DNA of 6,965 nt from Rubrobacteraceae bacterium (GCA_030447045.1 JAUJMB010000084.1:1-6965), one strand, 5' to 3'. Numbered from the stretch's first letter, positions 1 through 6,588 are shown. Translations and numbers: made by a program. The notes: generated by a model from the letters alone, not told the origin.

Positions 1-186
1 GAGCGCGCTCGGCGTCCTCTCCGGGAAACGCATGACCAGCGCCGCCGCGGGCTGGTCCGCGGGAAGGCCGCCGGCCGCGCCAGCGCCTCGACCGTCCGGA
101 GGAATCCCCTGTCGTCACCGCGTCGCGCCCTTCCGAGCCTCTCCCCCAGATCGGCGACCGGGCCGGACTCTGGCGCGGGGCATGAG
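1..186 (-). pseudogene. possible frameshifted coding remnant, minus strand, running off the left edge
   Basis: Seen: on the minus strand, one frame from about 186 down to about 64 has G/C-rich third positions and a protein-like translation (pieces such as VADLGERLGRARRGDDRGF and LRTVEALARPAAFP). From about 62 to 1 a different frame takes over with about 95% G/C in third positions and reads ADQPAAALVMRFPERTPSAL. The join is at the CCCGCGG run near 60-66 and would be repaired by one extra base. I see no start codon with a ribosome site for the upstream part, and ATG at 33-31 is the only obvious start in the second frame. Inference: either a decayed gene, the 5' end of an intact gene beyond the window, or chance openness of GC-rich DNA. 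I do not recognise a family. The plus-strand frames here translate to Arg/Pro/Ser-rich sequence typical of shadows. Confidence 0.2.
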
Positions 187-223
187 CAGCGGGCGCCTGG
201 GCCCGGGTCCGCTCCTACGGGTA

Positions 224-229
224 TACAAT
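224..229 (+). promoter_or_regulatory. possible -10 box of a promoter for the small ORF and kinase
   Basis: TACAAT matches TATAAT at five of six positions and sits in the only A/T-rich patch (GTATACAAT) of the first 270 bases. No recognisable -35 hexamer lies 16-18 bases upstream, so this is weak. If used, transcription would start near 236, just before the palindrome at 256-279, leaving a leader of about 135 bases before the ORF at 372. Confidence 0.2.
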
Positions 230-255
230 GGGCCAAAGTGTGCAGTCGATGGCCC

Positions 256-279
256 TGTCCAGGGTCGCGGCCCTGGACA
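256..279. promoter_or_regulatory. perfect 24-base inverted repeat, operator-like
   Basis: TGTCCAGGG, six bases (TCGCGG), then CCCTGGACA: nine perfectly complementary positions on each side. No T-run follows on either strand, so it is not an intrinsic terminator. The size and symmetry fit a binding site for a dimeric repressor of TetR/GntR type, and its place about 20-45 bases after the possible -10 box would suit repression of transcription. As RNA it would form a 9-bp stem with a 6-base loop in the leader. The cognate regulator is not identifiable from this window. Confidence 0.45.
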
Positions 280-358
280 AAATCGCGTGGTTCGCACGAG
301 CGGTACCGGTTGATCGCGGCGGGAACGTCCTCGCCGGGGGCTTCTACCGGTATGGGCA

Positions 359-364
359 AGGAGG
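359..364 (+). promoter_or_regulatory. strong Shine-Dalgarno deciding the TTG start at 372
   Basis: AGGAGG, with one more A before it and one more G after it, lies exactly 7 bases before TTG 372. No other site in the first 600 bases fits the ribosome so well. It also overlaps GTG 365, but that start is too close to be used. Confidence 0.45.
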
Positions 365-371
365 GTGGTTT

Positions 372-494
372 TTGCCGGAAGACCAGAGAGACGCGCACCC
401 CCTCGTCGGCTCCTCGACCGGCGGATTAGAGCCGCTCTCGAGGCTGGTCAAGACGCTGTCCGAGGGCCTCGGCGCGAGGACGGGGGAGGCGTGA
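372..494 (+). CDS. small hypothetical protein (40 aa) just upstream of the kinase
   Basis: TTG start chosen because AGGAGG lies 7 bases upstream. The frame is open further up, to ATG 228, but that ATG has no ribosome site and overlaps the possible -10 box, and base use there is less coding-like. The product begins PEDQRDAHPL and ends LVKTLSEGLGARTGEA. It has no signal peptide, membrane segment or known motif, and the last 20 residues could form an amphipathic helix. Third positions are about 85-90% G/C, as in the real genes nearby. The TGA at 492-494 overlaps GTG 491 (GTGA), the usual sign of translational coupling, and GTG 491 opens what looks like the true start of the next gene. I do not recognise a family. 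It may be a real small protein, a leader peptide coupling translation to the kinase, or chance. Confidence 0.35.
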   Translation: MPEDQRDAHPLVGSSTGGLEPLSRLVKTLSEGLGARTGEA

Positions 495-603
495 TCGTCG
501 TCCGCGAGGCCTGGCGGCGTTCTGGGAACGGATCGCGGCGAGGCACGCCCTCGAGGGGCAGTTCGAGGCCGCCCGTCGGCGCCGCCCGGACGCGCAGCAC
601 GCC
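491..603 (+). pseudogene. likely true N-terminal end of the kinase, broken by a one-base frameshift
   Basis: Seen: from GTG 491 one frame reads VIVVREAWR with every third base G or C. From about 511 the kinase frame reads AAFWERIAARHALEGQF and then EAARRRRPDAQHAVSRVLEDF, also with mostly G/C third positions, straight into the GAF domain. The kinase frame has no stop back to 427-429 but also no ATG, GTG or TTG before 604. One base missing from the GGCGGCG run at 513-519 would explain both halves. Family knowledge: a helix of the type RxxAQxAVxRVLxE normally precedes this GAF type, so a start at 604 would cut it. Inference: the real gene starts at GTG 491, overlapping the stop of the small ORF, and carries a recent indel or a sequencing error. 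GGGAGG lies only one base before GTG 491, so initiation there would depend on coupling. No slippery heptamer is present, which argues against programmed frameshifting. Confidence 0.45.
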
Positions 604-3600
604 GTGAGCCGCGTGCTAGAAGATTTCGGCGGCCCCTCAGAGGCCGCACCCGAGATCTTCCGCGTCCTCGGGGAGCGCCTGGGGTGGGAGGTCGGCGTCC
701 TCTGGAAGGTCGAGGGGGACGCGCTGCGCTGCGGCGGAATCTGGCGCGCGGCGGGCGGGGCGCCGAACGGCTTCGAGGAGGCGTGCCGCGGGTCCGTCTT
801 CAGGCGCGGGGCGGGTCTCCCTGGCCGCGTCTGGCGGCAGGAAGAGGCCTCCTGGGTCGAGGACGTGCTGGAGGACGAAGGGTTCCTTCGCAAGGAGGCA
901 GCCGCGGGGGCGGGCCTGCGATGCGCGCTCGCTTTCCCCGTCCACGATGGCGGGCGCCTCGTGGGGGTCTTCGAGCTCCTCAAGGGCGAGGTCTCGCCCG
1001 TAGACGAGGACCTGGTGCGGGTGGCTTACCTCGTCGGGCGCCAGACCGGGCAGTCCGTCGAGCGCCGGGGGGTCGAGCGCGAGCGCGACCGCGCTCTCGC
1101 CTGCGAGAGGGAGGCGCGCCAGAGGATCGGCGCCGTGCTCGAAAGCATCAACGACGCCTTCTTTGCCGTGGACCGGGATTGGCGCTTCACCTACGTCAAC
1201 ATCCAGGCCGAGGCGTTCTGGGGCAGATCGCGCGAGGACCTCATAGGCGGCAACATCTGGGAGAAGTTTCCGTGGGCGGTCAACACCGAGGCCCACCGCG
1301 CGATCCTCTCGGCGGTGGAGGCGGAGGAGACAGTCGGTTTCGAGGCGTTCTCCCCCTTCATGGGCGCCTGGATCTCGGGCCGCGCCTACCCGTCGGCGGA
1401 CGGCGTCTCGGTGTTTTTCGAGGACATCTCGGAACGCAAAAAGGCCGAGCGGGAACGCGAGGAGCTCGGGCGCGAGGCCGAGGCCGGGCGGGCGCGCCTG
1501 GAGGCGGTCCTGCAGCAGATGCCCGGCGGCGTCTTTATAGCCGACCGCTCGGGCCGGATCTTCCTAGCCAACGAGGGCGCGGCGCGCATCTACGGGCGCG
1601 AGATCCGATCCGTAGAAGAGAGCGGCCGGTACTCGCTCTCCTACCCCGACCGCGAGCCGATCCCCGAGGAGTATCACCCCCTGGTCCGGGCGCTGGCGGG
1701 CGGGGCCATCAGCCTGGAGAGCTGCGTGAAGCGGCCCGACGGTACGTTCCGCATCATAAGCTCCAACGCCGCCCCGGTGCTCGACGCCGGGGGCCACGTC
1801 GTGGCGGCGGTCAATGCCTTCCAGGACGTGACGGAGCTCAGGGAGGCCCGGAGGGTCATCGAGGAGAGGGAGCGCAGGTACCGTACCCTGACCTCCAACA
1901 TCCCGGGCGCCGTGTTCCGCTGCGTCTTTCGGGGCGGTAGCCCGATTATGGAGTTCGTCAGCGGGCGCATCGAGGAGATCACGGGCCGCCCCGCCAGGGA
2001 CTTCGTGGCCGACGGCGCGCTCTCTTACGCCGAAGACGTCGTTCACCCGGAGGACCGCCCGAAAAACGAGCGGGAGGTGCGGCGCGCGCTCGGGGAGCAG
2101 GCGACGTACAACATCGAGTACCGCCTCCTCCACGCGGACGGCGGGGTTCGCTGGGTGAACGAGCGCGGCAGCAGCGTCTTCTCGAAGGAGGGGGAGTTGT
2201 TGTGGGTGGATGGCGCCATCTTCGACATCACCGACCGCAAGCGCACCGAGGAGGCGCTGCGCAAGAGCGCCGAACGGGCCGCCTTCCGGGCCGAACTCAT
2301 CGAGGCGCTCCGCCCGTTCGCCGACACCGCGGATATCAAGACCGCTGCCGCCCGCGTGCTCGGGCAGCACCTCGAGGCCAACCGGGTGATCTACGGCGAG
2401 ATCTCGCCGGACGACCGGGCATACGTGAGCGACTCCGAGTACCTGGACGGCGCCGTCAGCATCGCCGGACGGCTCGATCTCGACGACTACGACCCGGCCC
2501 TGTTGAAGCACTTCCGAGAGGGGCGCACGGTAGTCGTGCCGGACTTCGCGGACGATGCGGCCCTGACGGCGGATGGGCTGGCCGCGTTCGAGGCGGCGCA
2601 GGTCCGGGCGCACGTCAGCGTGCCGCTCGTGAAGGATGGCCGGTTGGTCGCCGCCCTCGGCGTCAACCAGAGCAGGCCGCGGGCGTGGACGGCCGAGGAA
2701 GTGGCGCTCGTGGAGGAGACCGCCGAGCGTACGTGGGCCGCCGTGGAGCGAGCCCGCGCCGAAGAGGCCCTGCGTCGGTCGGAAGAGCGCTACCGGGCCC
2801 TGTTCGAGAAGATCGACGAAGGCTTCTGTATTGTGGAGGTGATGTTCGATGAAGCGGGCGGGCCGACAGACTACCGATTCTTGGAGACGAACCCGGCGTT
2901 CGAGAGGATGACGGGGCTCGAACGGGCGGTGGGCAGGACGGCGCGGGAGCTCGTCCCTGACCTCGAAGAATGGTGGTTCGAGACCTACGGCAAGGTGGCG
3001 CTGACGGGCGAGGCCGTCCACTTCGAGAACGGCTCCGAGGCGATGGGCCGCTGGTTCGAGGTCCGCGCCTCTCGCATCGGCGGGCAGGAGAGCCGCAGAG
3101 TCGCCCTAGTTTTCGACGACATCACCGAGCGCAAGCGGGCCGCGGAGGAGCGCGACCGGCTGCTAGCCCGGGAGTGGGTGGCCGTGGCCGAGGCGGCCGA
3201 GCGGGAGAGGATCAGCCGCGAGCTCCACGACCGCGTCGCCCACTCGATGGGCGTGGCCCACCAGAGCCTGCAGCTCCACGGGGTGCTCGCCGAGAAGGAC
3301 GCCGCCCGCGCCGCCGAGAAGCTGGAACTCGCCAAGGAGATGACCAAGGCCTCCCTGGAGGCCACGAGAAACCTCTCGGCCGAGCTGCGCAAGCTGGACG
3401 CGGAGGAGGGCCTGGCGGAAGAGATTCGGCACCTGCTCGACGTGGCCGTGCCGCCCGGCGTGCGGGCCGAGTTCTCCGTCGAGGGGGACGAGGCGCACGT
3501 GCCGGGGCACGTGCGAGGGCAGATCTTCCTGCTGCTGCGCGAGGCCGTCCGCAACGCCGTGGCACACTCGGGCTGCGGCCGCATCTCTGTCGGGCTGGAC

Positions 3601-3795
3601 ATCCAACCGGAGAAGATAGTGGGGAGCGTGGAGGACGACGGCCAGGGCTTCGTCGCCTCGGGCCGCACCGGGGGCCTGGGCCTGCGATCGATGAGGGAGC
3701 GCGCCGCGCTGCTCGACGGGGGCCTCAAGCTGGAGGGCGGGCCGGGCCGGGGCACGCGGGTCGAGGTCTCCGTCCCGCTGGCGGGGGGGCGCTGA
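604..3795 (+). CDS. multi-sensor histidine kinase (GAF-PAS-PAS-PAS-GAF-PAS-HisKA_3-HATPase)
   Basis: Soluble NarL-class sensor kinase of 1063 aa from GTG 604, though the real start is probably upstream. Residues 1-155 are a GAF domain (GLPGRVW at 71-77). PAS domains lie near 172-278, 296-413 and 424-546, the first and third ending in classic D(I)S/TxRK tails and the second in DVTE. A second GAF fills about 557-718, followed by a fourth PAS at 724-846 (NPAFERMTGL, DDITERKR). The dimerisation/phosphoacceptor domain begins near 865 with H875 in ERISRELHDRVAHS, the HisKA_3 type. The ATPase shows the N box REAVRNAVAHS (N984), DDGQGF (1011-1016) and GGLGLRSMRERA (1023-1034). All catalytic motifs look intact. 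Short charged coiled-coil linkers join the domains, and there is no signal peptide or membrane segment, so it senses in the cytoplasm. No PAS or GAF residue lets me name a ligand (heme, flavin, bilin or small molecule). It should autophosphorylate H875 and pass the phosphate to the response regulator, whose ATG overlaps its TGA. GTG 604 has no ribosome site. Confidence 0.93.
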   Translation: MSRVLEDFGGPSEAAPEIFRVLGERLGWEVGVLWKVEGDALRCGGIWRAAGGAPNGFEEACRGSVFRRGAGLPGRVWRQEEASWVEDVLEDEGFLRKEAAAGAGLRCALAFPVHDGGRLVGVFELLKGEVSPVDEDLVRVAYLVGRQTGQSVERRGVERERDRALACEREARQRIGAVLESINDAFFAVDRDWRFTYVNIQAEAFWGRSREDLIGGNIWEKFPWAVNTEAHRAILSAVEAEETVGFEAFSPFMGAWISGRAYPSADGVSVFFEDISERKKAEREREELGREAEAGRARLEAVLQQMPGGVFIADRSGRIFLANEGAARIYGREIRSVEESGRYSLSYPDREPIPEEYHPLVRALAGGAISLESCVKRPDGTFRIISSNAAPVLDAGGHVVAAVNAFQDVTELREARRVIEERERRYRTLTSNIPGAVFRCVFRGGSPIMEFVSGRIEEITGRPARDFVADGALSYAEDVVHPEDRPKNEREVRRALGEQATYNIEYRLLHADGGVRWVNERGSSVFSKEGELLWVDGAIFDITDRKRTEEALRKSAERAAFRAELIEALRPFADTADIKTAAARVLGQHLEANRVIYGEISPDDRAYVSDSEYLDGAVSIAGRLDLDDYDPALLKHFREGRTVVVPDFADDAALTADGLAAFEAAQVRAHVSVPLVKDGRLVAALGVNQSRPRAWTAEEVALVEETAERTWAAVERARAEEALRRSEERYRALFEKIDEGFCIVEVMFDEAGGPTDYRFLETNPAFERMTGLERAVGRTARELVPDLEEWWFETYGKVALTGEAVHFENGSEAMGRWFEVRASRIGGQESRRVALVFDDITERKRAAEERDRLLAREWVAVAEAAERERISRELHDRVAHSMGVAHQSLQLHGVLAEKDAARAAEKLELAKEMTKASLEATRNLSAELRKLDAEEGLAEEIRHLLDVAVPPGVRAEFSVEGDEAHVPGHVRGQIFLLLREAVRNAVAHSGCGRISVGLDIQPEKIVGSVEDDGQGFVASGRTGGLGLRSMRERAALLDGGLKLEGGPGRGTRVEVSVPLAGGR

Positions 3796-4472
3796 TGGAG
3801 GGCCGCGCCGTAAAGATCCTGCTCGTGGACGACCACACGATGTTCCGCCAGGGCCTCAAGGAGATGCTCTCCACGGACGAGGAGATGCTCGTCGTCGGCG
3901 AGGCCGAGGACGGGTCTGGGGCCGTAGATCTGGCCGCCAGGGAGGAGCCCGACGTGGTCATCCTCGACGTGGAGATGCCGGGCATGAGCGCCGCCGAGAC
4001 GCTCGAGGCGCTGCTCGCCCTCTCCCCCGCCCCCAGGGTGCTCATCGTCTCCATGTACGACAGCCCGCGCCTGGTGCGCGACCTTCTCGGGCGCGGCGCG
4101 AGCGGCTACCTCGTCAAGAGCGCCTCCCTCGAGGAGCTCCTGACCGCCGTGCGCCGGGCCGCCAGGTCCCCCCAAGGCAGCGGGGGAGAGAACGTGATCC
4201 TGGCCGTCCCCCGCTCGGTCCTCGAGAAGGTCGAGGGCGGCGACGAGGACCGGCTCTCCGGCAGGGAGCAGGAGATCCTGCTCCTGGCGGCCCGCGGCCT
4301 CTCCAACCGCCGCATAAGCCACGCGCTCCACATCTCCGAGGCGACCGTCAAGCGCCACCTCGCCAACGTCTACGAGAAGATGGGCGTGGGCTCCCGCGGC
4401 GAGGCCTCCCAGAAGGCCCTCTCTGAGGGCTGGATCACCGCCGGCGACCTGACCCGCGACGGCGACGGATAG
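3795..4472 (+). CDS. NarL/FixJ-family response regulator (REC-LuxR HTH)
   Basis: DNA-binding response regulator of 225 aa, the normal length for the family. The receiver domain spans about 6-123: acidic pocket D12/D13, phosphoacceptor D58 in VILDVEMPG, switch residue S86 (VLIVSMYD), Y105 and conserved K108 in GYLVKSAS. A linker of about 27 residues leads to a LuxR-type helix-turn-helix at 152-214, with RLSGREQEILLLAARGLSN and recognition-helix region SEATVKRHLANVYEKMGV. The ATG at 3795 overlaps the kinase stop (TGATG), and a G-run at 3783-3789 serves as ribosome site, so the two are translationally coupled and almost certainly partners. Phosphorylation by the kinase should promote dimerisation and promoter binding. 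Targets are unknown, and no obvious binding site is recognisable in the window. All key residues are present. Confidence 0.95.
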   Translation: MEGRAVKILLVDDHTMFRQGLKEMLSTDEEMLVVGEAEDGSGAVDLAAREEPDVVILDVEMPGMSAAETLEALLALSPAPRVLIVSMYDSPRLVRDLLGRGASGYLVKSASLEELLTAVRRAARSPQGSGGENVILAVPRSVLEKVEGGDEDRLSGREQEILLLAARGLSNRRISHALHISEATVKRHLANVYEKMGVGSRGEASQKALSEGWITAGDLTRDGDG

Positions 4473-4484
4473 GCCGCCAGGCCG

Positions 4485-4501
4485 CGGCGGGCTGACCGCC
4501 G
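4485..4501. terminator. weak GC hairpin between convergent genes
   Basis: CGGCGG, loop GCTGA, CCGCCG gives a 6-bp stem in the 35-base gap between the convergent response regulator and permease genes. A competing pairing with CCGCC at 4474-4478 is possible. There is no T-run on either strand, so it is not a classical intrinsic terminator. A bidirectional role in ending both transcripts is inference from position. Confidence 0.3.
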
Positions 4502-4507
4502 AAAGCC

Positions 4508-5638
4508 CTAGCGGAGGCGGAGGGCTTCCAGGGTCCTGCCGACAAACGCGGGGAGTTTGTGCGACCTCGGGGCGTGGACGGGCGGGTTCGGGTCCGTGCC
4601 GAGCTCGTCCATCCTCCTCACCCACAGCTCGCGCACGAGGACCTGCACGACGGCCACGAGCGGGACGGCCAGGAAGACCCCGACGATACCGAAGAGCGTG
4701 CCCATGGTGAGGATGGCGAAGACCACCAGGGCCGGGTGCAGGTCCACGGCCCGGCTCATCAGGATCGGCTGCAGGATGTTGCCCTCGATCTGCTGGATGA
4801 CGACGAAGGCCACTATCACGTACACGGCGGTGAAAGGCTCCGAGATAAGGGCCAGGAGCAACGGCAGGACCACGGAGATCGTGGCCCCCAGGTAGGGGAC
4901 GAAGGAGACCAGCCCGCTGAAGATGCCGAGAAGCAGGGCGAAGGGGACCCCTATAATCCACAGCGAGACGGCCCAGAACACGGCGATAAAGGTCATGGCG
5001 GCGAGCTGCCCGATAAACCACCGCTGCACCGTATGGTACATCTCGAAGAGAACCTCCCGCGTCCTCTGCCGCCACCCGGCGGGGAAGAGCGCGACGAACC
5101 CCTCGACCCAGGGCTCGGGCCGGATGACCATGTAGATGGTCGCGATGAGCACCACCACCCCGAGCGAGGCCGCCGTGGCGAGCGTCAGCCCCACACCTGC
5201 CGCCGTGGAGACCGCGTTGCCGGTCAGGACTTGCTTGCCCACCTCCGAGAAGCTCGTCCCCTCCAGGCTGACCCTGGCGCCGAGCCCGAAGAAGTCCTGC
5301 ACCCGGTTGAAGAGCCCGACGGCCTCCTCCAAAAGCGAAGGAAACGCAGCCACGAGCTCGGAGGACTGCGCCTCGACGGCGGGGACGACCGCCAGGCCGA
5401 AGACGTAGAGCGCCAGCGCGAAAGCCGCGAGCACGGCCAGCATCCCCCAAGTCCGGGACAACCCCCGCCGGTGGAGGTAGTTGACCGGGGCGCTGAGGAT
5501 GATCGAGAAGAGGATCGTCAGCAAGAAAGCGAGCACGACGCCGGTGATCTTGTAGACGAAGTACCCACCGAGCAGCAGCGCGAAGACGAACCCGATGCCC
5601 GCGTATAACGTCCGCCCCGAAGAGACGGGTCTCTCCAT
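4508..5638 (-). CDS. AI-2E family transporter (TqsA/PerM-like membrane permease)
   Basis: Integral membrane protein of 376 aa, typical for the family. The ATG at 5638-5636 is chosen because GGAGGAG (5652-5646) lies 7 bases upstream; the frame is open 65 codons further but that stretch is Gly/Pro-rich and unlike the family. Hydrophobic segments lie near 11-50 (two), 63-88, 148-172, 208-248 (two), 252-285 (two) and 300-335. A soluble stretch at 90-145 sits in the usual place of the family's extracytoplasmic region. Family marks include FVPYLGATISVVLPL (246-260) and the polar motif VIQQIEGNILQPILMSRAVDLHP (seen across 280-302). Characterised relatives export autoinducer-2 or act in ion transport, but substrates of most members are unknown, so no symbol is given. 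It lies 86 bases downstream of the HTH gene on the same strand, possibly co-transcribed and regulated by it, and ends tail-to-tail with the response regulator. Confidence 0.93.
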   Translation of the reverse strand: MERPVSSGRTLYAGIGFVFALLLGGYFVYKITGVVLAFLLTILFSIILSAPVNYLHRRGLSRTWGMLAVLAAFALALYVFGLAVVPAVEAQSSELVAAFPSLLEEAVGLFNRVQDFFGLGARVSLEGTSFSEVGKQVLTGNAVSTAAGVGLTLATAASLGVVVLIATIYMVIRPEPWVEGFVALFPAGWRQRTREVLFEMYHTVQRWFIGQLAAMTFIAVFWAVSLWIIGVPFALLLGIFSGLVSFVPYLGATISVVLPLLLALISEPFTAVYVIVAFVVIQQIEGNILQPILMSRAVDLHPALVVFAILTMGTLFGIVGVFLAVPLVAVVQVLVRELWVRRMDELGTDPNPPVHAPRSHKLPAFVGRTLEALRLR

Positions 5639-5684
5639 CTCGCCACTCCTCCGGCCGCCCTGGGGCCCCGCCCCTACCCCCACA

Positions 5685-5697
5685 GTATCTCCGATAC
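5685..5697. repeat. short inverted repeat in the spacer before the permease gene
   Basis: GTATC-TCC-GATAC, perfect 5-base arms with a 3-base centre, about 47 bases upstream of the permease start in the 86-base spacer after the HTH gene. On the minus strand GATACT could double as a weak -10 box but no convincing -35 is present. It may be an operator half-turn or chance. Confidence 0.2.
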
Positions 5698-5724
5698 CGC
5701 CAGAACTAACACCGCCGCCCCACC

Positions 5725-6486
5725 CTAGAGGGTCGGCATCGGCGTCGAGCGGCTCAGGGAGAGCCCCGAGTCGTAGGCGAAGATGGTGCCAGAATGCGAA
5801 GACTGCGCCCGCCGGAGCGCCGACGAGGTCCACTCTTTAATCGCCTCTTCCAGGGCCGCCGTCTTGACGACGAGCTGCCTGGTGCCCACGAGGTCTGCGA
5901 GCCTCTGCTGCTGCTCCAGCGCCGCCTCCAGGTCGACCGGCAGGACCCAATCGAACGAGGCCCACACGGTGCGCCCCCCGCCGACCCCTTCTTCGATGAG
6001 CCGGCCGAGCTGATCCTCTCGCCCGCCCAGCGGGTCCTCTTCGGGCCTCATCAGGAGCCGTCCCTCACCTCTCAGGCGCCCGGCCGCCAGGCCGTTCACC
6101 TCGAACCGCTCGATTAGCTCCTCCGGCGGGCTGTTCTCCCCGCCGTAGAACTTGACCAGCAGCCCGTCGCGCGCCTCGCCGACCCGGAAGAAGGCGGCGT
6201 CGAGGCGGTGCAGAAGATCCAGGTTCTGGGCGATGGCGAGCACGTTGTCCGGAACCCGCAGGAAGGAACCCAACTGCCCGACGAGCGTGGCCGAACGCTC
6301 CTTCTCCCGCAGGAAATCTTCCAGGGCCTCCCGCCGCACGCGCCAGCGCTTGCCGACCTTCAGGCAGGGCAACCGGCCCTCCCTACACCAGCGCCAGATC
6401 GTGCTCTCCTTTACCCCGAGCAGCCCCGCCACGTCCTCCGCGCCCAGCAACTCGATTCCCTGTCTTTTGTCCGCTCTTGTCGCCAA
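5725..6486 (-). CDS. excisionase/MerR-like HTH protein with an unrecognised C-terminal domain
   Basis: Predicted cytosolic DNA-binding regulator of 253 aa. TTG 6486-6484 is the start: AAGGA at 6497-6493 is 6 bases upstream, and no in-frame start with a ribosome site lies further up. Residues 12-61 are a winged helix-turn-helix of the excisionase/BldC-like HTH_17 type: LLGAEDVAGLLGVKESTIWRW, then the wing GRLPCLKVGKRWRVRREAL. Residues 70-253 form a separate soluble domain with marks such as FYGGENSPPEEL (113-124), GRTVWASFDWVLPVDLEAAL (171-190), QLVVKTAALEEA (204-215), and RRAQSSHSGTIF (225-236). Its layout faintly recalls the MEDS sensory domain of DcmR (a conserved W in the middle and an H near the end), but I would not assign it. 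It has no membrane segment, so this is not a transmembrane sensor. The gene stands at the head of a likely two-gene unit with the permease and faces a divergent membrane-protein gene. Autoregulation through the repeats at 6551-6588 is inference. It is not likely a phage excisionase: length and neighbours do not fit. Confidence 0.82.
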   Translation of the reverse strand: MATRADKRQGIELLGAEDVAGLLGVKESTIWRWCREGRLPCLKVGKRWRVRREALEDFLREKERSATLVGQLGSFLRVPDNVLAIAQNLDLLHRLDAAFFRVGEARDGLLVKFYGGENSPPEELIERFEVNGLAAGRLRGEGRLLMRPEEDPLGGREDQLGRLIEEGVGGGRTVWASFDWVLPVDLEAALEQQQRLADLVGTRQLVVKTAALEEAIKEWTSSALRRAQSSHSGTIFAYDSGLSLSRSTPMPTL

Positions 6487-6550
6487 CCTCGATCCTTCCC
6501 GACGCCCGCCTGCATGCCTACCGTGCCCTACGACACATTTATTGAGGTTA

Positions 6551-6588
6551 TCGTTACACCTTTATATGCAATTTCACCGTATTTTACC
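6551..6588 (-). promoter_or_regulatory. three tandem A/T-rich GGT(G/A)xAA boxes, operator-like
   Basis: Read on the minus strand: GGTAAAATAC (6588-6579), directly followed by GGTGAAATTG (6578-6569), then 8 bases, then GGTGTAACGA (6560-6551). The first two are in exact 10-base step, i.e. on the same face of the helix. Family knowledge: BldC-like HTH proteins bind A/T-rich direct repeats head to tail with about one protomer per helical turn. The minus-strand -10 candidate TATAAA (6566-6561) lies between the second and third boxes, so bound protein would cover the promoter of the HTH gene. Binding by that protein is inference. Confidence 0.4.
6561..6566 (-). promoter_or_regulatory. possible -10 box for the HTH gene
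   Basis: TATAAA on the minus strand, 75 bases upstream of the TTG start, in the A/T-rich part of the divergent spacer. No good -35 lies 16-18 bases upstream, which would fit a promoter depending on an activator or an alternative sigma factor. TAAAAT at 6586-6581 is another candidate. Confidence 0.3.

Noticed and set aside
256..279. Palindrome as an intrinsic terminator
   Set aside because: No T-run follows the stem on either strand.
228..371. ATG 228 as start of an 88-codon protein ending at 494
   Set aside because: No ribosome site, ATG lies inside the possible -10 box, weak coding base use before 372; TTG 372 is far better supported.
491..530. Programmed ribosomal frameshift into the kinase
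   Set aside because: No slippery heptamer and no clear downstream stem at the switch point; a simple indel is more likely.
1564..3021. 485-codon minus-strand open frame inside the kinase
   Set aside because: Shadow of PAS/GAF coding; composition biased, no family features, no ribosome site.
2970..3794. Long in-frame extension upstream of the response regulator
   Set aside because: It reads the kinase in another frame as Arg/Gly-rich sequence. The receiver domain begins right after ATG 3795, which is coupled to the kinase stop.
2985..5450. 821-codon minus-strand open frame across the kinase end, response regulator and permease
   Set aside because: Antisense openness of GC-rich codons; the product is Ala/Gly/Arg-rich low complexity and overlaps three well-supported genes.
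5639..5833. 65-codon N-terminal extension of the permease
   Set aside because: Overlaps the end of the HTH gene, Gly/Pro-rich, and an excellent ribosome site marks ATG 5638.
5725..6486. HTH protein as a phage excisionase marking a mobile element
   Set aside because: 253 aa with a large second domain, no integrase, att-like repeats or tRNA nearby.
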